This document shows positions 1-5,180 of a DNA stretch of 5,180 nucleotides, in pieces. Source of the stretch: Opitutia bacterium (lineage in GTDB: Bacteria; Verrucomicrobiota; Verrucomicrobiae; Opitutales; UBA953); the NCBI GenBank assembly GCA_947488485.1, contig CANKZO010000172.1, forward strand, positions 1 to 5,180, read 5' to 3'. The notes under the pieces were generated by a model. It saw only the letters and a list, made by a program, of their open reading frames with translations, was not told the DNA's origin and did not search any database. A program made the position numbers and the translations under genes. Each line of letters begins with the position of its first letter. Within the stretch, counting starts at the first letter, position 1.

Positions 1-1607
1 CCGTAGGCGAGCGCGACCTGGTCGAGCATCTTGCGGATCGAGGCGCGGTCCATGATGTCACCCGAGAGGCCGATGGCCGGACCGCAGTTGGAGAGGCCGG
101 TGCCGGCGACGCCGATGCCGGCGCCGAACTTGTCGGTGATCTCCTTGGCGGTGGCTTGGGCGGCCTCGACGTTCTTGTCGACGCAGACGATGTGGGCGCC
201 TTCCTTGACGAGGCGATGGGCGGTCTCCTTGCCGATGCCGGAGCCGGCACCGACGACGATGATGACCTGGCGGGCGAGTTCCTTCTCGGCCGGCATGCGC
301 TTCAGCTTCGCTTCTTCGAGCAGCCAGTACTCGATGTCGAAGGCTTCCTGCTGGGGCAGGGCGATATACTGGTCGATGGCTTCGGCGCCGCGCATGACTT
401 CGACGGCGCAGTTGTAGAACTCAGCCGTGACGCGGGATTCCGACTTGTCCTTGCCCCAGGCGATCATGCCGAGGCCGGGGATGAGGACGACGGTCGGGTT
501 CGGGTCGCGCATCGCCGGGGAGTTCGGGCGCTTGCAGGCGTTGTAGTAAGAGGCGTAGTCCTTGCGGTATTGCTCGAGGGCGGCGGCGAGCTTGGTCTTC
601 AGCGCGGCGGCGTCTTCGGACTGGGGATTCCAGTTCACGTAGAGCGGCTTGATCTTCGTGCGGAGGAAATGGTCCGGGCAGGAGGTGCCGAGCTCGGCGA
701 GGCGCGGGGCGTCCTTCGAGTTGACGAAACGGAGGATCTTCTCGTCGTCCTGGATCGTGCCGATGAAGCGCTTCTCCTTGGAGACCTGGCCGCGGAGCCA
801 AGGCAGGATGGCCGCGAAGGTCGCGTGACGCTTCTCGGTGTCGAGGGTCTGGTAGAGGGCGCCGCCGAAGACCTTGGCGTCGCCGCCCTTGGCCTGATAC
901 TTGGCTTCGATGTAGGCGCCGGCCTGCTCGATCATCGAGAGGGTCAGCTCGTAGCAGGCCTTGTCGTCATCGGCCCAGGAGATGAAGCCGTGCTGGCCCA
1001 TCATGATGGCCTTGATGGCGGGCTGCTGGCGGGAGATGTCCTGCATGGCGAGGCCGAGCTCGAAGCCCGGGCGCATCCACTTCACGTAGGCCATCTTGCC
1101 GGCGAAGATCTCCTTGGTCAGGGCTTCGCAGTTCTTGGAAGCGGCGATCGAGATGATCGCGTTCGGGTGCATGTGGTCGACGTGCTTGCCGGGGAGGAAG
1201 CTGTGCAGCGGGGTGTCGATCGACGAGGCGCGCGGGTTGAGGTTGAAGGTGGCGTGGTTGTACATCGCGACCATGTCGTCCTCGGCCTGGGACTTCAGGC
1301 CCTTGTCGGCGCGGGCGGCGTAGGACTGCTGGAGACCGACGAGCTTGTCCTGGTAGAGGGAGGAGAAGTTGTCGCGGTTGCTGGTGCGGAGGTCGCCGCC
1401 GGAACCCTTGACCCAGAGGACCTGGGTGTCGGCGCCGGTCAGGGGATCCTTCTCGACGATCTTGGAAGAGGTGTTACCGCCGCCGGTGTTCGTGATGCGC
1501 TGGTCGGCGCCGAGCTTGTTCGAGCGATAGACCAGACGGCCGACCGGATCGAGCTTCGCGGCTTCGGCATCATTCCAGAGGTGGGAGACGTACTTGTAGT
1601 TGGACAT
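1..1607 (-). CDS. rhaD: Bifunctional rhamnulose-1-phosphate aldolase / short-chain dehydrogenase (3' end missing)
   Basis: This fused enzyme should cleave L-rhamnulose-1-phosphate to DHAP and L-lactaldehyde and then oxidise the lactaldehyde with NAD+, in the cytoplasm. 535 complete codons are visible; the C-terminus lies past the left edge. The N-terminal class II aldolase domain (about 30-245) shows GGGNTSSK at 42-49 and VKGSGGDL at 66-73 (phosphate binding), HVDHMHP at 142-148 and GQHG with His206, giving the metal ligands His145, His147 and His206. A linker region (about 250-440) contains GTSCPDHFLRTK. A Rossmann dehydrogenase domain begins near 447 with GAGSGIG at 453-459; Asp477 at the end of the second strand suggests NAD rather than NADP. 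Known fused RhaD/dehydrogenases are roughly 680-700 residues, so about 150 residues, including the dehydrogenase YxxxK site, are outside the window. The catalytic acid appears to be Asp131 instead of the usual Glu. Every lysine codon I translated is AAG, suggesting strong codon selection. Start is the only ATG giving the family N-terminus, 39 nt after rhaB. Confidence 0.93.
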   Translation of the reverse strand, partial: MSNYKYVSHLWNDAEAAKLDPVGRLVYRSNKLGADQRITNTGGGNTSSKIVEKDPLTGADTQVLWVKGSGGDLRTSNRDNFSSLYQDKLVGLQQSYAARADKGLKSQAEDDMVAMYNHATFNLNPRASSIDTPLHSFLPGKHVDHMHPNAIISIAASKNCEALTKEIFAGKMAYVKWMRPGFELGLAMQDISRQQPAIKAIMMGQHGFISWADDDKACYELTLSMIEQAGAYIEAKYQAKGGDAKVFGGALYQTLDTEKRHATFAAILPWLRGQVSKEKRFIGTIQDDEKILRFVNSKDAPRLAELGTSCPDHFLRTKIKPLYVNWNPQSEDAAALKTKLAAALEQYRKDYASYYNACKRPNSPAMRDPNPTVVLIPGLGMIAWGKDKSESRVTAEFYNCAVEVMRGAEAIDQYIALPQQEAFDIEYWLLEEAKLKRMPAEKELARQVIIVVGAGSGIGKETAHRLVKEGAHIVCVDKNVEAAQATAKEITDKFGAGIGVAGTGLSNCGPAIGLSGDIMDRASIRKMLDQVALAY

Positions 1608-1646
1608 GTTGTTTACGTGGAAAGGGTGTGAGGTGAGTAAGGGGTT
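1608..1646 (-). other. rhaB-rhaD intergenic leader without Shine-Dalgarno
   Basis: The 39-nt gap between the rhaB stop and the aldolase/dehydrogenase ATG has, on the coding strand, a single G and 26 of 39 pyrimidines. No GGAG or GAGG-like element precedes the ATG; the last bases are GTAAACAAC. I see no hairpin, so it does not look like a terminator, which supports read-through from rhaB. Confidence 0.5.
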
Positions 1647-3116
1647 TTATGACTTCTTTAAACCATTAAACTTGGCTTGGGCGGCGGCCCAGGCGGACGT
1701 GGGTTTAGGTACGTAAGTCACTACCTCAAAGGAGTTTCGGACGACCTTGCGCAGTTCGTCGAGGTTCTTGAGCTCTTTCATGGCGATGGCTTGGACCAAG
1801 ATGTTGCCGGCAGCAGTGGCTTCGACGGGTCCGGCGATGACGGTCCGGCCGGTGGCGTCAGCCGTGGCCTGGTTGAGCAAGGCGTTGCGGCAGCCGCCGC
1901 CGACGATGTGCAGGCGCTTCAGCTTACGACCGGTTAGTTTCTCCATGCCGTCCATCTCGACGCGATAAAGGAGGGCCAAGGATTCGAGCACGCAGCGCGC
2001 GATCTCTCCGTGCGTCTTCGGGACGGGCTGCTTGGTCTCGCGACAGAAGGCTTGGACCTTGGCGACCATGTCACCGCGTTTGGCGAAGCGGACATCATCG
2101 GGACGGATGAACGAACGGAGCGAAGGCGCCTTGAGCGCGAGCTTCACGATCTCACCGTAGTCGGAGACCTCGCCTTTCTCCATCCACTCGCGACGGCACT
2201 CCTGGAGGACCCAGAGACCGACGAGGTTCTTGAGGAAGCGGGACGTGCCGCCGAAGCCGACTTCGTTCGTATATTTGGCCTTACGGACGGTCTCGTTGAC
2301 GAGCGGCTTGGGCAGTTCGAGGCCGAGGAGCGACCACGTTCCGGAGGAAAGGTAGGCCCAGTCATCGCCCTTGGTGGCGGGGACGGCAGCGACCGCGGCG
2401 GCGGTGTCATGGGCGCAGGTCGTGACGACCTCGGTCTTACCGAGACCAGTCTCCTTGGCGAGATAGGGCAGCATCTTGCCGAGCTTCACGCCCGGAGCGA
2501 CCGGCTTCGGGAAGATATGCTTCGGGATACCGAGCTTCTTCAGCACCGGCCAAGCCCAGTCGCGCTTGCGGGTGTCCCAGCACTGGCTGCCGGAGATCAG
2601 CGTCTCTTCGGCGCGGGCTTTGCCCGTGAGCAACCAGGTGATGTAGTCGCCGATGAGCAGGAACTTGTCGGCGAACTGCAGCATCTCGGGGCGGTTCTCG
2701 GCGTCGTCGAACAGCTGATAGAGCGTGTTGATCGAAATCGAGGCGATGCCGGTGCCTTCGAAGATCTCCTTCTGGGAGAAACGACGCATGGCCAGCTCGT
2801 AAGACTTGAAGCTACGCTCGTCGCGATAGGTGAAAGGCAGGGAGAGCAGAGGGCCGTCGCCCTTCAGCAGGACGTAATCGACGCCCCAGGAGTCGCAGGC
2901 GATGGATTTGATCGGACCGAGCTTTGCGCCCTTGGCGAGGCCGATGCGGATCTCGCGGAAGATGCGGATGATGTCCCAGCGCAGGGTGCCGTTGGCGGTG
3001 ATGGCACCGTTGGAGAAACGGTGCACCTCTTTCATGGTGAACTTACCGGCCTTGAGCTGGCCGAGGATGACGCGGCCGGATTCGGCTCCGAGGTCGATGG
3101 CGAGGTAATTAGACAT
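1647..3116 (-). CDS. rhaB: L-rhamnulokinase
   Basis: This FGGY-family sugar kinase phosphorylates L-rhamnulose at O1 with ATP, making the substrate of the aldolases on either side. It is 489 residues long, the same length as the E. coli enzyme as I recall it. The N-terminal ATP phosphate loop is DLGAESGR (8-15); CDSWGVDYVLL (74-84) is the characteristic rhamnulokinase strand after it; CAHDTAAAV (234-242) carries Asp237, the expected catalytic base; SSGTWSLLGLE (257-267) and VGGGCRNALLNQ (405-416) are C-terminal nucleotide-domain motifs, followed by GPVEATAAGN (429-438). No key residue looks missing. An upstream in-frame ATG at 3209 would add 31 residues of unrelated sequence and overlap the preceding aldolase gene, so I chose the ATG directly before SNYLAIDLG. 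It lies 32 nt after the upstream aldolase and 39 nt before rhaD. The related L-fuculokinase is a less likely alternative given the fused RhaD downstream. Confidence 0.95.
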   Translation of the reverse strand: MSNYLAIDLGAESGRVILGQLKAGKFTMKEVHRFSNGAITANGTLRWDIIRIFREIRIGLAKGAKLGPIKSIACDSWGVDYVLLKGDGPLLSLPFTYRDERSFKSYELAMRRFSQKEIFEGTGIASISINTLYQLFDDAENRPEMLQFADKFLLIGDYITWLLTGKARAEETLISGSQCWDTRKRDWAWPVLKKLGIPKHIFPKPVAPGVKLGKMLPYLAKETGLGKTEVVTTCAHDTAAAVAAVPATKGDDWAYLSSGTWSLLGLELPKPLVNETVRKAKYTNEVGFGGTSRFLKNLVGLWVLQECRREWMEKGEVSDYGEIVKLALKAPSLRSFIRPDDVRFAKRGDMVAKVQAFCRETKQPVPKTHGEIARCVLESLALLYRVEMDGMEKLTGRKLKRLHIVGGGCRNALLNQATADATGRTVIAGPVEATAAGNILVQAIAMKELKNLDELRKVVRNSFEVVTYVPKPTSAWAAAQAKFNGLKKS

Positions 3117-3148
3117 GGTCAGAAAGGGAAGGGGAGGGGTGAAAAGGG
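3117..3148 (-). other. Polypyrimidine leader of rhaB
   Basis: The 32-nt gap between the aldolase stop and the rhaB ATG is 29/32 pyrimidine on the coding strand, with only one G. It cannot contain a Shine-Dalgarno sequence. Whether it has a role in translation initiation is unknown; it could act as an unstructured ribosome-loading site. Confidence 0.5.
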
Positions 3149-3904
3149 TCACATACCGAGCATTTTCTGCCGGTAATGTTCGTCGGGACGTCCCGCGATG
3201 CGTTCGCATTGGGCGGCAGTCAGGAAGACCGGTCCGCCGAGGGCGGCGGCACCCACGAAGATCTCGGCGGCTTTTTCGGCCATGAGCAGAGAGCCCAGGA
3301 CGGCCTTCGGCGATGAGCCGACAGCGATGATGCCGTGGTTCTGAAGGAGGATGATCTTCGGGTCGCGCCCAGTGCGCTTAACGAAGGAGACGACCTCACG
3401 GCGGATCGCCTGAGATAGACCTAGGCCGGGCTCGGCGTAAGGCACGAAGACTGACTCGACTCCGCACATCACGATCTCATCCGGACAGGCCCGCTTTTCG
3501 GCGAACTCCCGGGCGCGCGGCGAGCAGAGGATCTGGTTCACCGCGATGGCATGCACGTGACCGACACAGCGGACGCCGGGTAGGGTGAGCAGGTAAGCGT
3601 GGAAGAGGGCTTCGATCGAAGGCTTCTTGGCGGCAGGATCCAGACGAGCAGCCAACAGGGCCTGGTCGACTTCGACATCCGTCGCGGTGGTCTTATCGAG
3701 CAACGGCAGCAGGCGGTCGAAGGCGCAGGACGTGACATCCGCTGCCGTAAGGGTGGCGAGGTTCGAACCCGAGGCCTTGACCGCGAAGGTGTCATCATCG
3801 AGCCGGACCGAAGTGTTGCCTTCGCCCAGGATGGCCATGCGCAGTCGATCACCGCCCAACTCATGGGACAGTGTTAGCAACGACTGGATGGCGTCCGACG
3901 ACAT
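3149..3904 (-). CDS. Class II aldolase/adducin-family protein, probable sugar-phosphate aldolase
   Basis: A 251-residue stand-alone class II aldolase, probably cleaving a 1-phosphorylated deoxyketose such as L-rhamnulose- or L-fuculose-1-phosphate to DHAP and L-lactaldehyde. Motifs in order are GEGNTS (27-32) and KASGSNL (43-49) for phosphate binding, SIEALFH (96-102) with the probable catalytic Glu98, GHVH (115-118) giving zinc ligands His116 and His118, and QNHG (188-191) giving His190. All expected catalytic and metal residues are therefore present. It is about 35 residues longer than E. coli FucA (215), partly through a C-terminal extension ending in RPDEHYRQKMLGM. It sits between the repressor (22 nt gap) and rhaB (32 nt gap), so it is likely expressed with them. 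The exact substrate cannot be read from sequence; since the fused RhaD downstream already has an aldolase domain, it may be a second, differently specific aldolase or an epimerase-like relative. A GAGG ends only 1 nt before the ATG, too close to be a normal ribosome site. Confidence 0.88.
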   Translation of the reverse strand: MSSDAIQSLLTLSHELGGDRLRMAILGEGNTSVRLDDDTFAVKASGSNLATLTAADVTSCAFDRLLPLLDKTTATDVEVDQALLAARLDPAAKKPSIEALFHAYLLTLPGVRCVGHVHAIAVNQILCSPRAREFAEKRACPDEIVMCGVESVFVPYAEPGLGLSQAIRREVVSFVKRTGRDPKIILLQNHGIIAVGSSPKAVLGSLLMAEKAAEIFVGAAALGGPVFLTAAQCERIAGRPDEHYRQKMLGM

Positions 3905-3926
3905 GCCTCAATAAGAAGAGGCGAAC

Positions 3927-4706
3927 TTAGACGGCGGTCAGGACTCGTTCCGGGAGCAGCTTGACCTTGGCTTTCTGTACCGCCGCGGCGTCAGCATCGG
4001 TGACCAGGAAAAGCGAGGTGACGTCGCGGGTGACGGCACAAGGTCCGCCGCGGCCGAGCTTGACCTTGTTCATGCAGATCAGGACTTCGTCGCTGCGACG
4101 GATGACTTCACGCTGCTGGTGAGAGATGTCGCGTTGGGAATTCCACAGGCCGTTTTCGTCGATGCCTTCGGCGCCAAGCAAAGCCACGTCGAAATTCCAG
4201 CGGGCGACTTCCTCGAGCGTACGGTCGCCGGCGACCATCGCATGTCGGGTCAGGAACAGGCCGCCCGGGATATAGACTTCGACGCCCGGCAGACACGAGA
4301 TCAGCTGGGCGGTCGGGAGACAGGTCGTGACGATCTGAAGGTCAGGGACGCCGGCGGCGGCGATGGCTTCGGCAGCGAAGAAGATCGTCGAACCAGAGTC
4401 GAGATAGACGGTCATGCCGGCCTTGACGCGGGAAGCGGCGAGATTGCCGATGCGGCGCTTGGCCTCGGCGTCTTCGATCTTACGGTCGTCGAGCGGAGGG
4501 AAGTTGCGGTTGAAATCGGAAAGCGCACCACCGTGGGTGCGGGTGATCCGTCGCTGGTTCTCGAGTTCGGTCAGATCGCGGCGAGCCGTCGCTTCCGAGA
4601 CATTGAACTGCTTGCAGATCTCCAGGACCGGAACGTAGCCGACCTTGGAGAGAAGTTTGGCGATGGCCTCACGGCGGGCTTCAATGATGTGTCGGGCTAC
4701 TTTCAT
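3927..4706 (-). CDS. DeoR-family transcriptional regulator of the rhamnose operon
   Basis: A 259-residue cytoplasmic DNA-binding protein, normal length for the DeoR family, probably a repressor relieved by a phosphorylated sugar intermediate. Residues 5-62 form the winged helix-turn-helix; VSEATARRDLTELE (36-49) is the recognition segment and RTHGGAL (56-62) the conserved wing end. The sensor domain follows: LDSGSTIFFAAEAI (102-115), VTTCLPTA (126-133), PGGLFLTRHAMVAG (147-160) and DVALLGAEGIDENG (173-186). The final effector-site motif, usually like DxSKFG, is here CMNKVKLGRGG (211-221), so Asp and Ser are not conserved. I chose the ATG at 4706 because it places the HTH at the standard distance; an in-frame ATG at 4814 would add 36 non-conserved residues from the AT-rich intergenic DNA. 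As first gene of the operon it would control its own synthesis. The regulated sugar is inferred from the neighbours only. Confidence 0.9.
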   Translation of the reverse strand: MKVARHIIEARREAIAKLLSKVGYVPVLEICKQFNVSEATARRDLTELENQRRITRTHGGALSDFNRNFPPLDDRKIEDAEAKRRIGNLAASRVKAGMTVYLDSGSTIFFAAEAIAAAGVPDLQIVTTCLPTAQLISCLPGVEVYIPGGLFLTRHAMVAGDRTLEEVARWNFDVALLGAEGIDENGLWNSQRDISHQQREVIRRSDEVLICMNKVKLGRGGPCAVTRDVTSLFLVTDADAAAVQKAKVKLLPERVLTAV

Positions 4707-4811
4707 AAAGTCGGAGCTAGATGGGTTTGGGGAAGTTCCTTTATGAGCGTATCCAATCGACCAATCAATAACGCAATGCACCCCGGAACCTATTCCTAGA
4801 TATATTTCGCA

Positions 4812-4854
4812 CAATATACATTATGTCTAATTGTGTTATGGATAACATATATTG
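4812..4854. promoter_or_regulatory. Candidate repressor operator: nested palindromes and direct repeat
   Basis: TGTTATGGATAACA at 4834-4847 is a perfect 6-bp inverted repeat around a GG centre. Outside it, CAATATA (4812-4818) and TATATTG (4848-4854) are perfect inverted copies. TTATGTCTAA (4821-4830) and TTATGGATAA (4836-4845) match at 8 of 10 positions with 15-bp periodicity. DeoR-family repressors commonly bind repeated or palindromic sites next to their own promoter, so this is the natural site for the adjacent regulator. Binding is inferred. AT-rich DNA yields chance repeats, but the 14-bp inner palindrome is stronger than expected by chance. Confidence 0.5.
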
Positions 4855-4882
4855 GGTTAAAATACACTTAATCGGTATTTAC

Positions 4883-4912
4883 TTGGGCTAAATCAGACGT
4901 TCGCTATCTTTG
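4883..4912 (+). promoter_or_regulatory. Possible promoter of the lipoprotein amidase gene
   Basis: TTG at 4883-4885, 19 bp, then TATCTTTG at 4905-4912 fits the Bacteroidota-type consensus TTTG - about 19 - TAnnTTTG. Read as a sigma-70 promoter it would be TTGGGC - 16 bp - TATCTT, a weak match. The predicted start is only about 10 nt from the ATG, giving a very short leader. A second, weaker candidate is TTGGGT (4852-4857) - 18 bp - TATTTA (4876-4881). Confidence 0.35.
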
Positions 4913-4926
4913 TCCGTACCCCCGCC

Positions 4927-5180
4927 ATGATTGCCTTCTTTCGCTCATATTGCTGCCAGCTGGCGATTTATTCGGCATTTGCGGCTTTTTTCAGCGGTTG
5001 CGCGACCGCACCTGAAACTAAGCTTCCGTCGAAGGTTGAGGAAAAGCCGGCCTTCACGGGACTGTCGATCGAACAAGGTCCGACTTCTCTGGGCTGCGAA
5101 CCACGCCGCAGTCCGGTGACCATCTTGGTCCTGCACCATACCGCAGGCTCCCTGCCCTCCTCCCTGGACATCCTCCAAGG
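4927..5180 (+). CDS. Lipoprotein with N-acetylmuramoyl-L-alanine amidase (Amidase_2) domain, 5' part only
   Basis: Probably a membrane-anchored, zinc-dependent amidase that cuts the bond between N-acetylmuramic acid and L-alanine in peptidoglycan or its turnover fragments, like AmiD. 84 codons are visible and the frame is open to the right edge. Residues 1-24 form a lipoprotein signal: Arg6, a hydrophobic stretch 8-22, and FSGC with Cys25 as the lipidation site. Phe at the -3 position is less usual than Leu. Ala26 after the Cys, not Asp, would favour outer-membrane sorting by the E. coli rule. A polar linker (26-50) leads to SPVTILVLHHTAGS (62-75), the first strand and zinc-ligand histidine region (His70 or His71) of Amidase_2 proteins. 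The remaining zinc ligands and catalytic Glu are beyond the window. There is no Shine-Dalgarno before the ATG. It diverges from the sugar operon and is probably functionally unrelated. Family assignment rests on one motif plus topology. Confidence 0.75.
   Translation, partial: MIAFFRSYCCQLAIYSAFAAFFSGCATAPETKLPSKVEEKPAFTGLSIEQGPTSLGCEPRRSPVTILVLHHTAGSLPSSLDILQ

Larger units (their letters stand above)
4707..4926. promoter_or_regulatory. Divergent AT-rich intergenic control region
   Basis: This 220-bp region separates the leftward operon from the rightward lipoprotein gene and is the only place from which both can be started. From about 4790 to 4880 it is strikingly AT-rich against the GC-rich genes. 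It contains the palindrome and repeats listed separately. I could not pick a convincing -35/-10 pair for the leftward operon; TATATT (4818-4813) and CATAAT (4825-4820) on the minus strand are possible -10 boxes without a good partner. The leftward transcript would have a leader of roughly 100 nt before the regulator ATG. Confidence 0.7.

Noticed and set aside
156..1631. Long plus-strand open frame (491 codons) opposite the fused aldolase gene
   Set aside because: It is the antisense of a gene with strong G/C-ending codons, which removes stops on the opposite strand. Its product is low-complexity (Gly/Val/Leu/Asp/Glu) with no motifs, while the minus strand matches a known family over its whole length.
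2010..3176. Plus-strand open frame (388 codons) opposite rhaB
   Set aside because: Same antisense effect; the product is compositionally biased and has no recognisable domain, and rhaB is unambiguous on the other strand.
3117..3209. Upstream start for rhaB at 3209
   Set aside because: It would overlap the aldolase gene by about 60 bases and add 31 residues before the conserved kinase N-terminus.
3905..3926. GAGG before the stand-alone aldolase ATG as a ribosome binding site
   Set aside because: It ends one base before the ATG, too close for normal pairing with 16S rRNA.
4119..4799. Plus-strand open frame (226 codons) opposite the regulator
   Set aside because: It lies antisense to a clear DeoR-family gene and shows no domain of its own.
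4707..4814. N-terminal extension of the regulator from the ATG at 4814
   Set aside because: The 36 extra residues precede the point where DeoR proteins normally start, resemble no domain, and come from intergenic DNA.
4945..5178. Minus-strand open frame at the right edge
   Set aside because: It is antisense to the lipoprotein frame, which has a signal peptide and a recognisable HHTAG motif; the minus-strand product has neither.

Overview
The window holds a leftward (minus-strand) sugar-catabolism operon and, diverging from it at the right end, the start of an unrelated cell-wall gene. Reading right to left, the operon is a DeoR-family repressor (4706-3927), a stand-alone class II aldolase (3904-3149), an L-rhamnulokinase (3116-1647) and a fused L-rhamnulose-1-phosphate aldolase / lactaldehyde dehydrogenase (1607 to beyond position 1). 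The gaps are 22, 32 and 39 nt and I see no terminator in them, so one co-transcribed unit is likely. The genes form the lower half of phosphorylative L-rhamnose use. The kinase makes L-rhamnulose-1-phosphate, an aldolase splits it to DHAP and L-lactaldehyde, and the fused dehydrogenase would oxidise the lactaldehyde with NAD+. The L-rhamnose isomerase and a transporter are not in the window and may lie beyond the left edge.

The intergenic region 4707-4926 is the only AT-rich stretch in otherwise GC-rich DNA. It contains a clear palindrome and repeats that look like a repressor operator. On the plus strand it holds a possible promoter for a lipoprotein with the start of an Amidase_2 (N-acetylmuramoyl-L-alanine amidase) domain. 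That gene runs off the right edge.

The organism is a bacterium with GC-rich genes and an outer membrane suggested by the lipoprotein. None of the five starts has a convincing Shine-Dalgarno sequence. The gene set and these features fit Verrucomicrobiota (Opitutae-like) best in my judgement. A Bacteroidota-like promoter motif upstream of the amidase keeps that phylum open. This assignment is inference from gene content, not from a marker gene.

Nothing here is an obviously new system. The points worth a second look are the two class II aldolases in one operon, an Asp-for-Glu change in the fused one, the operator candidate, the leaderless-like or SD-less gene starts with very G-poor leaders, and the altered C-terminal motif of the repressor. 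There are no RNA genes, mobile elements, or CRISPR arrays that I can see, and no stretch over 300 bases lacks a gene.
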